Position numbers and translations under genes: made by a program. From Nemertoderma westbladi (taxonomy: Eukaryota > Xenacoelomorpha > Nemertodermatida > Nemertodermatidae): a stretch of DNA of 59,407 nt. The DNA lies in contig JAUCBJ010008643.1 of the NCBI GenBank assembly GCA_032718475.1, positions 1 to 59,407 on the forward strand, read 5' to 3'. Below are positions 1 through 8,659 of this stretch, one piece after another (the stretch's first letter is position 1; every line of letters begins with the position of its first letter). Below the pieces are notes generated by a model, which saw nothing but the letters and a program-made list of their open reading frames with translations, made no database searches and had not been told where the DNA came from.

Positions 1-1439
1 TCTGTCAAAATGTGTTGCGTCGGTACTACTTTAGCCATAGCTGTCTTTATTGAGCCAATCAGCCTTTCCCAAACGCCGCCTCTCCACGGACTGTCTGGAG
101 TATTAAAATACCAAACAATACGGTGAGGACGTAGTTCCTCGGAAATCTGGTTTTGGTCCAATTTTCTCAAAGCTCTGGTTATTTCGTTCCGTGCACCCAC
201 AAAGTTTGTCCCTTGGTCGCAGTAAATGGATTTGACCAATCCACGTCTAGCGATAAATCGCCGTAAGGCTAGGATAAAGGCATTGGTGGTCAAGTCTGTC
301 ACTCGCTCTATATGGACAGCTCTGCTGGCCATGCAAGTGAAGATCAATCCCCAACGTTTTACCTGTACCCTTCCGCGTTTCGCGATTATGGGTCCAAAAC
401 AGTCTATCCCTGTCTCAGTGAAAGGGGGTCTAAACGCCTGTAATCTAGCTAGTGGTAGTTCACTCATTTCTTGGTGTCCTATCCTCGCGTGCACCTTCTT
501 ACAAATAATACAGTTCCGTGTTACCGAACTCAGTGCCTTACTAGGTCTAATCAGTACAAACCTCGAACGTAAGTGTGATAGACAGTGGTGTCTACCTACG
601 TGTTTGAGTTGTACATGTGCGTCCAGTATCATGGCGCGCTGTAACTCATGGTGTTGCGGTATGATGATAGGATACCTAAAGTCAAGTGCAAAGTCGATGT
701 TTTGGAGTCTGGACTTGTGACAAAGTAAGCCCCGGTAAATAATCGGACTCCAACTCAAAATCGGTGAAGACTTAATCTGTTTACCTTGTTTGATCGCTGT
801 GAACTCTTGTGCGAAATATCGCAATTGATAATGTCGAATGATATCAACTTCACAGTGGCCAATTTCCTTTAAGGTAAGTCTTCTAGGAAAGTCGCGTTTG
901 CCTCTGGCATATTGTCTCAATCGTTTGAGCCATGCTAACTTGCGGCACGCGTCAGTCCAGGATCTAGTTAGGTTCACTATCCTGTCAACGTAAGTGTTAG
1001 TGACGTCATCGGGTAAGGTGTAGTCGTAGTGTGGATACTTGTCTGGACTTGGTAGGCCCACGGGCCTTCCGGTAGGTTTGTCTGAGTCCCCAAGTACGTC
1101 AATCTCTACGGTCTTACCTTTGCCGTCCGCACCTAATGTGTCGACTGGCAGTAATGGTTTCAACTCTACAGTGTCAGTGTGTTCCTGTGAGCCTGTAAGC
1201 TTCCTAACCTTAGTCACACGTTTACCTGTAGGTAAGTCAAGTACCTTCTTCGAGCGGAGTGTAATCCCTGTGGCCACACCTTTGTCGTCCAAAGAAGTCA
1301 AATTCGGTAAGTCTCTAAAAGTCCGCTCCAATGGGTCTTCTAATGGAGTGTCTAGTAGACAGTCTGGTGAAGCGTCTGGTGAACAGTCTGGTGAGACGTC
1401 TGGTGAGACATAGCGCGGAACATCCGGCGAAATGTCCTG
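1..1439 (-). CDS. BEL/Pao integrase, continuation of the pol frame (partial at window edge)
   Basis: The frame continues directly from the TGA at 1,440 and I see no further stop down to base 1. More SPD repeats come first, then a region with TRSWTDACRKLAWLKRL, which marks the entry to integrase in this family. A zinc-binding segment follows at about 470-625 (HVGRHHCLSHLR, then CIICKK). The catalytic residues are visible in frame: Asp in TGIDCFGP (402-404), Asp in IYCDQGTNF (216-218) and Glu in GGVWERL (66-68). That gives about 62 and 50 residues between them, a D,D,E core with the long second gap usual for BEL/Pao. Integrases of this type join the cDNA ends to host DNA. The C-terminal domain is outside the window. 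Confidence 0.85.
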
Positions 1440-1745
1440 TCATTGGTCCCAAAGTCTGTCTAGCGTAACTTCTGTCAGAAAGTCTGGTTCAAAGTCTGGT
1501 GAACAGTCTGTCGAGATGTCTGGTGGAAAGTCTGGTGAGACGTCCGGTAGACATTCTGTCGAGAGTTCTATCAAACAATCTGGCGAACAATCCGGAGAAC
1601 AATCTGGTGTCGCTTCTGGTGAATAATCTGGCGAGTAATCTGGTGAACAATCCGGCGAAACGTCTGGTGAAATCTCCCGCGGAACATCCGGCGAAGGATT
1701 CGTACAAGCGTCTGGTCGAGTGTCTGGCGAGACGTCTGGCGTAAT
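1359..1745 (-). repeat. Coding 12-bp repeats (Ser-Pro-Asp tetrads) between RNase H and integrase
   Basis: On the plus strand the units read TCTGGTGAA plus a variable triplet; on the coding strand they give SPDV, SPDC, SPDF and similar. About 30 units, some degenerate, span both sides of the TGA at 1,440. The repeat makes an acidic, Cys-containing, probably disordered linker. Confidence 0.75.
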
Positions 1746-4700
1746 GTCAGGTCTGGCGTCCAGGTCATCAGATTTCGTCCGTCCTTTTTTCCTCTTGACC
1801 TTGGCGTTGGCTTTCGCTTTAGACTTGACAACCTTGTCGAGTTTTATCTCGGCACCCTCTGGTATGGTGTTGGTCGTCGCGTCGAATAACGGTGGCCATT
1901 CGTCTGATGGTCGCTGTAGGAAATCGGGTCCTCTAAACCAAAAGGATTTATTGTCCGGTTTACAAAAGTCAAGTGGTTGCATCCCCCGTGACGCGATGTC
2001 AGCTGGGTTCAGCTTCCCTGGACAGTGACGCCAATCTTGTTTGAGCGACCGGTCTAGTATTTCAGCCCGTCTGTTGGCTACGAAAGTCTTGAACTCAAAT
2101 GCTTCGTTGTTTATGTACCAAAGTACCAACGTCGCATCCGTCCAATACGTGACCTTCAAGTTAGCCTCCAGCTCGCGTTGAACTAGACTGACAATATCGG
2201 TGGATATCGTCCCGGCTTGCAGCTCCCCACGAGGTACAGTCATATACTTCAATGGCATTGTTCTAGCCCTTGAAGTAACGAGAGATACATCGTAGCTGTC
2301 CGATGTCACTTGTCGTCTAAGGTATAAAGTAACCCCCAATCCATCCTTGCTAGCGTCACTAAAGCTGTGAAGCTCTAAATCGGCAGGAAAGGTGGTTTGC
2401 AAAGGAAAGTATACCCTTGGTATGGTATAGTCTTGTAGGAACGTCAGTTGGGCTTCCCAGTCCCTCCATCGCTCAGCTAACTTTTCTGGGATGGGATCGT
2501 CCCATTCCAGTCCGGCTTGCCAAATGCTGCGGAGTATGATCCTGGCATGTAGGATCACTGGACTAATGAAACACAATGGGTCATACAATCGACTCATGGT
2601 CGATAAGCAAGTCCTCTTAGTGAGAGGTCTAGTCTGGTCGTTGGACCTTACACGTACCCTAAAATTGTCGGTGTTAGGGTCCCAACTAAGTCCTAATACT
2701 TTGGTCGTCGGCAGAGGTTCTAGGTCTAAGTCCAAGTCACCTCCACTGCGATCCATCGGGTCAAATGAGTTCACCAGTTCGGGTTCGTTGGAAGCGAACT
2801 TCGTCAGGTGAAATCCGCCCTCAGCGAGACAATCCTGGAGTTGGTGTGCTACGGTTGTAGCGCGCTCCAAGGTGTCACAACTCTTGAGGCCGTCATCCAC
2901 GTAGAAGTCTCGTTCCACGGTCCGAACTACTTCTGGGTCAAATTGGTCTCGTCTGTCCAATGCTGTCTGCTTCAATGCGTACATGGTGCAGTTGGGGCTG
3001 TCCCTGGCTCCAAATACTCTTACCTGCATTTGGTAAGTTTCTGGCGGAAGTTGTAAGTTTCCGTCCGGATACCAAAGAAACCTCAAACTGTCCCTGTCCC
3101 GCTCCAAAGCCTTAACCTGGTGAAACATGGCCTCTACGTCACAGGTGAAAGCCACTTTGCGTTGTCTAAAACGCATTAGGACTCCCATGAGGTAATTATT
3201 CATATTCGGCCCGTCCATCAGTTCGCTATTCATAGACATCCCTTGGTAAAGCGCAGCGCAGTCGTTGACTACACGCACCTTGCCAGGTTTGTCCGGGTGT
3301 CGAACAAAATGATGTGGCAGGTAATATGTCTGGTCTGTGGTTACCTCGGGATTTAACATCCTAATGGCGTATCCCTTTTGGAGATACGTCTGAAGTTGTG
3401 CATTGTATTGCATATGGGCCGTCTCGTCTCGCAACAATCGCTGCCTTATTGATTTGAGTCGCCTCAAAGCAAGCGGGTAATTGTTAACGAGTTTAGGTTG
3501 TCCATCGCGCCACAACATACCAACCTCATAGTGGCCATTCGCGGTCTGGCGAATGGTATCTCTCATAATATTTAATGACCGTTTTTCCTGTTCTGACATA
3601 GCGGTCTCGTAACTACCGGGTTCTGCTGAGTCCTGTTCCAACCATTGTATGGTCCGTTCAGTCAGCAGTCGGTCAAGCGCTGCTTGCACTGCGCCATGGT
3701 CCTCGTCCACGTCTTCGTCCGCTGCGGTGGCTAGTGTCAATGTGTCTGGTAGGCTCGCAAGCCTTCCGGTGTCACTAGTCGGCGTCGAATCGTCGTGCGG
3801 CGGTTTGACAACCTTTTGATCTGTCGGTAGGCTCGCAAGCCTTCCAAGATCAACGACCGGTGTCGAAGCCTGGTGGGTGGGGTCAATGACCTTCGGATTT
3901 TTCGGTAGGCTCGCAAGCCTTCCAAAATCCTCGTTCATCGAGTCATCCACGGCAACAACCCTTAGGTCTTCAGTAGTCAATACAACCTGGTCTACTGCAA
4001 GTAGTTGTAAGTCAGAGGTCCGTATGGTCGTGTCCAGATCGGTTACGTCAGTATCGGTGGCGTCTGCGTTAGTGACGCAAGTCTGTCGTAGTGCCGTCCG
4101 TACAATTGGACCACAGGTGTGTGAAGGAGAATTATCTATCGTGTTAGTCAATAAACTACACGTACTCAAAACGTCGTCCTCCTGGTCACTTACCTCTAGT
4201 GAACGTATTGGTGCTCTAGTATACCAACCTATGGGAGTTCTACATGCGTAGGGGTTGCCCGCTGTAATAACAGATGGGCGTGTCTCCCATACCTGATGTA
4301 AGTTAAACTGGTATGTCCCAATTAACATCGCAATGGAACGATAATTAACAGGACATTCCGGTATTCCAAGGTGTCGGAAATACTTACGATCTTCCGGTGA
4401 TTGCTCTGGCACAGGGCCGAGCAAGTTACTAAAGTCCTTCGTAGCTGCAAAGGTCAAATTTCTTACCGGAAGTAATGAGCGCTCCTCCTTGCTGTGTTCC
4501 GCTTTGGAAAGAAGAGTGTCTAAAGTTAGTTTTACTCTTGTCACAGGAATCGCTCTCTTACCATGCATGCTGCTTACAGTATACTGAGCAGTCTTACCTT
4601 GACTCATGTCCGTAACTACGTCGGCTACTTGTTCGTCGACATAACTATGCGATGACGCAGAGTCTAAGATGGCGTATATACGCTTGCTCCCTCGGGTTCC

Positions 4701-4841
4701 GGTAATCTTTATAGGAATCACGCTAAACCCTTTCAATTGGTTCTGTGTGAGGAGCGTTATCGAAGGCTGTTCCTCACCTGCATGCACGTAAAAAGTGTCG
4801 TCTTCCTCCTGGTCCTCATCCGATGATCCTGACTGATCCAT
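1440..4841 (-). CDS. BEL/Pao pol: protease, reverse transcriptase, RNase H, then a repeat-rich linker
   Basis: This 1,133-residue frame starts with an acidic stretch (MDQSGSSDEDQEEDD). A retropepsin-like site LDSAS sits near residue 60, with Ala where the plus-strand element has Gly (LDSGS). The RT domain covers about residues 470-700, with FTCDVEAMF (first catalytic Asp) and FYVDDGL near 648. RNase H follows: SFSDASKDGLG near 825, YWTDATLVLW near 905 and NPADIASRG near 950. Residues about 1,020-1,133 are repeats of SPD plus one residue. The family copies element RNA into DNA in virus-like particles. The frame ends at a TGA at 1,440-1,442, but the same frame stays open beyond it into integrase, so the stop is probably a mutation. 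Between the protease and RT, three GRLASLP repeats come from a 78-nt repeat. Confidence 0.88.
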   Translation of the reverse strand: MDQSGSSDEDQEEDDTFYVHAGEEQPSITLLTQNQLKGFSVIPIKITGTRGSKRIYAILDSASSHSYVDEQVADVVTDMSQGKTAQYTVSSMHGKRAIPVTRVKLTLDTLLSKAEHSKEERSLLPVRNLTFAATKDFSNLLGPVPEQSPEDRKYFRHLGIPECPVNYRSIAMLIGTYQFNLHQVWETRPSVITAGNPYACRTPIGWYTRAPIRSLEVSDQEDDVLSTCSLLTNTIDNSPSHTCGPIVRTALRQTCVTNADATDTDVTDLDTTIRTSDLQLLAVDQVVLTTEDLRVVAVDDSMNEDFGRLASLPKNPKVIDPTHQASTPVVDLGRLASLPTDQKVVKPPHDDSTPTSDTGRLASLPDTLTLATAADEDVDEDHGAVQAALDRLLTERTIQWLEQDSAEPGSYETAMSEQEKRSLNIMRDTIRQTANGHYEVGMLWRDGQPKLVNNYPLALRRLKSIRQRLLRDETAHMQYNAQLQTYLQKGYAIRMLNPEVTTDQTYYLPHHFVRHPDKPGKVRVVNDCAALYQGMSMNSELMDGPNMNNYLMGVLMRFRQRKVAFTCDVEAMFHQVKALERDRDSLRFLWYPDGNLQLPPETYQMQVRVFGARDSPNCTMYALKQTALDRRDQFDPEVVRTVERDFYVDDGLKSCDTLERATTVAHQLQDCLAEGGFHLTKFASNEPELVNSFDPMDRSGGDLDLDLEPLPTTKVLGLSWDPNTDNFRVRVRSNDQTRPLTKRTCLSTMSRLYDPLCFISPVILHARIILRSIWQAGLEWDDPIPEKLAERWRDWEAQLTFLQDYTIPRVYFPLQTTFPADLELHSFSDASKDGLGVTLYLRRQVTSDSYDVSLVTSRARTMPLKYMTVPRGELQAGTISTDIVSLVQRELEANLKVTYWTDATLVLWYINNEAFEFKTFVANRRAEILDRSLKQDWRHCPGKLNPADIASRGMQPLDFCKPDNKSFWFRGPDFLQRPSDEWPPLFDATTNTIPEGAEIKLDKVVKSKAKANAKVKRKKGRTKSDDLDARPDITPDVSPDTRPDACTNPSPDVPREISPDVSPDCSPDYSPDYSPEATPDCSPDCSPDCLIELSTECLPDVSPDFPPDISTDCSPDFEPDFLTEVTLDRLWDQ
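3748..3923 (-). repeat. Three copies of a 20-nt hairpin motif in pol, 78 nt apart
   Basis: The motif GGTAGGCTCGCAAGCCTTCC (plus strand) starts at 3,748, 3,826 and 3,904 and encodes GRLASLP on the minus strand. It folds as GGTAGGCT against AGCCTTCC with one T-T mismatch around a CGCA loop. Two more copies lie in gag, in a different reading frame. Confidence 0.9.
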
Positions 4842-5392
4842 ACAGTCGGTATAAAAGGTACGGATCTCGCGCGGCGCACGCTCCTTATAAAGCGCGTCGC
4901 ATCTAGCCGCTTTATCTGGATTGTCATGAAGGAATCATGCAATTTGTGACATTGTTGACTGAAACCCTCACATTGTCGAAAGAAATATTGTTGTCTCCAA
5001 TAATCACCATATATTACGTATAATATAATAAATAATATAATAAATATCCTAAAATACAAGTATATCTTTCTGCACAAATTACTCACAGTACTCACAACCG
5101 TGAGTCTGTGCCAATATTGAAGACTGAGCTCACAATTCCAGGTTTTCTCAAACTAAAATTTCTACATAACATTAAGCTGAATAGCACTGCTGATATACTG
5201 TATTTATCGCCTGACTTTGTGTTACATCAAATTGTACTGTATCTCATAAATTGTACTGAAGACCGGAATTGTTTGCCTTTAACTAATTATTGAAACAATA
5301 AACATGATAAATAATGATACACATGATAAATTGCACATACATAATAAAAAACGGATATTGCCAATGAAGCTTACTCAAATTCCGATTACAAT
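4842..5392. other. AT-rich gap between gag and pol of the minus-strand element
   Basis: About 550 bases separate the gag stop from the first pol Met. The plus-strand relative has no such gap: its knuckles run straight into protease. About 5,000-5,390 is much more AT-rich than the flanking coding DNA. It may be an insertion, an intron or real spacer. I see no coding potential in it on either strand. Confidence 0.5.
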
Positions 5393-7909
5393 TTATGACA
5401 CTGGATGCTCTCGTCGAAAGCGTCTGGTCGGAGTATGACTAGTTGTGTGAAGCAACGCGTCATGGTTACGTCCACACAAAGAACATGTATCGTCGCTCGG
5501 GCAATCCTTCCGGACGTGTCCTGGCTTCATACATCTCCAACAGGAATCTAGAGATCGGATTTGGAGTCTCCTCTCCTCGATCCCTAACTCTTTAAAAGCG
5601 CGACATCCACGTAGTTTATGTCCGCTATGGTTTCTGCCATTCCGCTCGCAGTATGAGCATCCCACAAAGTCCGCCGGCAACTGTTGTCGTGGCTGCGTGG
5701 TGCCGATAGGCGTCAGAACTTTAGAAGTCTCAGTAGGGGTGGCGTAAGTAACGGCTTTCGCGTTCGTCGGAAGTGGTTTTGTCCGATTCGGCGCAGAAAC
5801 AGCTATCCCTTCTGCCGCGATATGGTGATCGGTATAGTTCGATCGAGTCTCGATCACGGCCTCCCGTGAAATAAGTTGATAGACATCGGTGAGTTTTAAT
5901 AACCCTCCGGCCTCTTCGCGCTGGTACTCGATGCGTCGCCATTCTCTTCGTAGTCGAAGGTGAAGTCGACCGATTATTCGAATGAGAACCGTCGGTGCGT
6001 TACCGTACTCGAGTTGTCCAATGGACCGTAAAGTCCCTATAGCGTTCTTTATTTCGTCCGCGAGTCGTAAAAGGTCGATCGGTCTCGAAATGTTGCCTCC
6101 TCTGCAGAGGTCTTCAATGATGGATTTAGCCATGGCGACGTTACCGCCGTAAATCGAATACAAACGGTCGTACGCCAATTCAAAGGCATCGGGAACTCCA
6201 ATGAATGTTTCCGCTAATCGTTTCGGCTCACCAGACAGAACTTGGAGCAAGTAATTAAACTTCTCCGTCGAGGTGAAAGCACACTTAGCGATCTGGGACT
6301 CTACGTAGTCTACCAGTGTGTGCCAGTGTTTCGCGTTGCCAGAGAACTTCGGCGGTTGCTGTGCCGGTAATCCGTGTCTAGCCGCGAATTTCGCAATCTT
6401 GCTAACTAAATCCAATTGTCCGCGTCCCTGTTCGGTGGCGTCGTCCAGTCGCTCCCTTCCGCGCGTTGTTCGTCGGTAGGAATTATTAACGGGATCTTCT
6501 TCTCGATGTGTCGGAGTCCGTCTAGTCTCCTGTTCTCTCCTCGGTGGTCGATGTTGTCTAGGTTGTTCCAACTCCACGCTGGTTCGAGATCGATCCGACG
6601 GTTGCGCTTCAAGTCGTTCTTCGAGTTGAGCTATTCTGTCCGTCATCTCGGTGAACTGTTTAGCGCTGATCGTTTCCGCTGGTTTCAACGTGGGTTTTTG
6701 TTGGGGTGTTTCTCGAGGTGGATTGTCGATGTAGGGATTCGTCGACCTCTCCTCTCGTTTGTAATCTTCCGCCGCTCCAGTACGGAATATTTCCCGTTCC
6801 GTCGACTCCGAGTCGCTAGATGAGTCGCTGTTGTCCGGATAAGGTGGCTGGCGGGTTCGTGTCCGGCGTATTATTCTCGGTTTCGTCCGTTGTGGTCCGG
6901 AATCTACGGCTCTCCATTGTTCGGTAGGCTCGCAAGCCTTCCACGAAGTCGTAGGTCTCGCTATACGTTGTCCGATCCCGTGGGTACCACCCACATCCAT
7001 CCTCCTCCGTAGTTTGGTAGGCTCGCAAGCCTTCCACGAAGTCGTAGGTTGCGTCGAACATTGTGTCAACGGTCGAGTGAAATAGTCGGGTTTCGTAGTC
7101 GGTCTGTAAATAACTGGATTTGCACAGCACGTCACAGGTTTAACTTGTAATGGTTTACTCACCTGTTTAATGGTCATAAACGCAGGTTCCTCTCTTCCTA
7201 CAAGTAGACTACGACTTACTGTAGGTGGACTAGTTACGTTACCTGCTAAAATCGGCGATGAAGTCGCCCTAGGTTGCGGTATTTCCGTCACAACAAACCT
7301 GTTGCCTTGCGTCGAATGGACAGGCGTTATTTCCTTACGTTTCGTAACGAAGACCGGTTTTATCGGAGTCGTGGGTTTGAGCATAGGAATAACTTGGGGA
7401 AAACGTTTACAGTAATCCTCGACGAACTCCTCTCCTCGATCTATCGCTCCCACACTTCCTTCCTCGATCCGCTTCTGTATTCCGCGATATCGAGCTTCCA
7501 TGCGATCCAGGGCAGACAAGTCATGTCCAGTTCGCGATCTTATAGATCTATCTCTCGCGTCGAGTTCGAGGTCCGCTTGCGCGTTCGCTGTCTCGCGCGA
7601 TCTACGATTCAATTCGAACTGTAGTTGCATCTCCCTTTCGCGTCGATCCGCTACTTGTTGTTGTGCCGCTAACTCCGCTTCCTGTATAGCTAAATGAGCG
7701 TTTATTTGTCGCGCCTCCAACTTGGCACGAGCGTCGGATGCTGCTTTCTTTCGTGCTAACTCGTCGGCTGCTGCCGCCGCTTCTCGCGCTAAGTCCTCCT
7801 CCAGTCTGCGCATTTCTGAAGCTTCGAATTCGGCTTGCGCCTTGAGTTGCGCAATTCTTGCCTCGTCCTCTCTATGTTGTTTCTCTCCTTCGATGGCGAT
7901 CTGGGCCAT
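5393..7909 (-). CDS. BEL/Pao gag, main part: coiled coil, capsid-like core, CCHC knuckles
   Basis: The frame is 838 residues if read from the first Met, but it is already open upstream (EGRRKFSLVAEEEAQHQ), so this Met is probably not the true start. Residues 1-130 are Glu/Arg/Ala-rich and likely a coiled coil. A proline-rich middle holds two SWKACEPT repeats. The core at about 525-690 (PPKFSGNAKHW through YGGNVAMAKS) matches the plus-strand element's gag and the DUF1759-type gag region of BEL/Pao. Near the C-terminus are CSYCERNGRNHSGHKLRGC, then CWRCMKPGHVRKDC (CX2CX4HX4C) and CSLCGRNHDALLH, which bind nucleic acid in related gags. The protein would build the particle that packages element RNA. 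It ends at 5,393 with no direct fusion to pol. Confidence 0.85.
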   Translation of the reverse strand: MAQIAIEGEKQHREDEARIAQLKAQAEFEASEMRRLEEDLAREAAAAADELARKKAASDARAKLEARQINAHLAIQEAELAAQQQVADRREREMQLQFELNRRSRETANAQADLELDARDRSIRSRTGHDLSALDRMEARYRGIQKRIEEGSVGAIDRGEEFVEDYCKRFPQVIPMLKPTTPIKPVFVTKRKEITPVHSTQGNRFVVTEIPQPRATSSPILAGNVTSPPTVSRSLLVGREEPAFMTIKQVSKPLQVKPVTCCANPVIYRPTTKPDYFTRPLTQCSTQPTTSWKACEPTKLRRRMDVGGTHGIGQRIARPTTSWKACEPTEQWRAVDSGPQRTKPRIIRRTRTRQPPYPDNSDSSSDSESTEREIFRTGAAEDYKREERSTNPYIDNPPRETPQQKPTLKPAETISAKQFTEMTDRIAQLEERLEAQPSDRSRTSVELEQPRQHRPPRREQETRRTPTHREEDPVNNSYRRTTRGRERLDDATEQGRGQLDLVSKIAKFAARHGLPAQQPPKFSGNAKHWHTLVDYVESQIAKCAFTSTEKFNYLLQVLSGEPKRLAETFIGVPDAFELAYDRLYSIYGGNVAMAKSIIEDLCRGGNISRPIDLLRLADEIKNAIGTLRSIGQLEYGNAPTVLIRIIGRLHLRLRREWRRIEYQREEAGGLLKLTDVYQLISREAVIETRSNYTDHHIAAEGIAVSAPNRTKPLPTNAKAVTYATPTETSKVLTPIGTTQPRQQLPADFVGCSYCERNGRNHSGHKLRGCRAFKELGIEERRLQIRSLDSCWRCMKPGHVRKDCPSDDTCSLCGRNHDALLHTTSHTPTRRFRREHPVS
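6923..7049 (-). repeat. Two copies of the same 20-nt hairpin motif in gag, 93 nt apart
   Basis: Copies start at 6,923 and 7,016. Identity continues for a further 14 nt after the motif (CGAAGTCGTAGGT follows), giving 34-nt direct repeats. Here the minus strand reads WKACEPT, a different frame from the pol copies. Confidence 0.9.
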
Positions 7910-8315
7910 CTGGTGTTGCGCTTCTTCCTCGGCGACTAGTGAGAACTTCCGTCGTCCCTCGCGGTTCGACTTCCGGTTCGTCGATCGGTACGCCGCATCT
8001 ACGAAGAAAATTGGTCAGCGTTTCCAACCTTCCGTCCAGGCAGTAGAGTTCTTCTTCCTCTTCGGGTTGTAACAACGCGTCCGAAACTGACTCACCTAGC
8101 AGTTGGTCAAACTGCTCCTGTTGAGCCAATCTTATTACTGACTTAAACTGGATAATGCTTTCTCTCGCACTTACTAATTTATCTACTATCTTTACCTGAG
8201 TAAAGTTGTCGCCACGCAACTCCGCAAGTTCGTGTAAACCTTTAAGTTTATCTACGGAGGCATGTACCCTACTTTCTATCCTTACCTGTAAGGTGTAGAA
8301 CTCGTATCTCGACAT
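7872..8315 (-). CDS. Gag N-terminal segment in a shifted frame
   Basis: This 147-residue frame reads MSRYEFYTLQVRIESRVHA onward, and the same frame is open upstream with VLRELTAP before the Met. It is helical and charged (VDKLKGLHELAELRGDNFTQ) and looks like the N-terminal helical region of BEL/Pao gag. Its end overlaps the main gag frame by 38 nt in another frame. With the piece at 8,324-8,659 it probably formed one gag protein; two compensating frame changes now split it. I cannot tell from one copy whether these are genomic indels, assembly errors or frameshifting sites. Not a separate gene in my view. Confidence 0.6.
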   Translation of the reverse strand: MSRYEFYTLQVRIESRVHASVDKLKGLHELAELRGDNFTQVKIVDKLVSARESIIQFKSVIRLAQQEQFDQLLGESVSDALLQPEEEEELYCLDGRLETLTNFLRRCGVPIDEPEVEPRGTTEVLTSRRGRSATPDGPDRHRRRETT

Positions 8316-8323
8316 CGGGGCGG

Positions 8324-8659
8324 TTAACTCGCGTAAAACGCGAAAACCTTCTCCGAGGTTCCGAGTAATCTGGCCATGTGTCCTCCTATACTTCTAATAA
8401 CGTTCTCCTGGCTTCCAGTCGAACTTACCATGTCCGGTTCCCGTGATCTAGTCTGCGGGACGGTAAGGAAATCTTCGATTCTGCCGTCGCCACGCGTTGC
8501 GGCTTCCGGTATTTCCGTTCGGGGTACCGGCGACGCAAGCGGTGTGACATCGGTGGAATCTCGGGTTCTCCTCCTCGGTTCGTCTACTGTCGATCTGTCC
8601 GGGTCGCACGAGTCATAGTCGGTAGGTGGGTATCTCGTCGAATGGGGTGTGTCACTCAT
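8324..8659 (-). CDS. Gag extreme N-terminus
   Basis: This frame has 111 residues and begins MSDTPHSTRYPP, followed by SCDPDRSTVDEPRRR. The plus-strand element's gag starts MSDTKPNLSDSLLDT with CDPDRSVERVRPK at the matching place. The shared start and DPDRS motif support this Met as the true gag start in both elements. The segment is Ser/Thr/Arg/Pro-rich and probably disordered. It ends in TAA at 8,324-8,326, where the neighbouring frame takes over. Confidence 0.7.
   Translation of the reverse strand: MSDTPHSTRYPPTDYDSCDPDRSTVDEPRRRTRDSTDVTPLASPVPRTEIPEAATRGDGRIEDFLTVPQTRSREPDMVSSTGSQENVIRSIGGHMARLLGTSEKVFAFYAS

Larger units (their letters stand above)
1..8659 (-). mobile_element. BEL/Pao-type LTR retrotransposon (coding part), cut by left window edge
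   Basis: Reading leftwards on the minus strand this is gag (8,659 to 5,393), a 550-bp non-coding gap, then protease, reverse transcriptase, RNase H (4,841 to 1,440) and integrase (1,439 to the window edge). The order PR-RT-RH-IN, a gag core followed by CCHC knuckles, the RT active site YVDD, the ADIASRG motif at the RNase H end and an integrase ending GGVWERL are characteristic of the BEL/Pao group. The 3' LTR lies outside the window, and I could not place the 5' LTR in 8,660-11,230. One in-frame TGA in pol and two frame changes in gag suggest a recently decayed copy. Confidence 0.88.

Noticed and set aside
226-720. Plus-strand frame of 164 residues
   Set aside because: It lies opposite the integrase domain, whose catalytic residues are all visible on the other strand.
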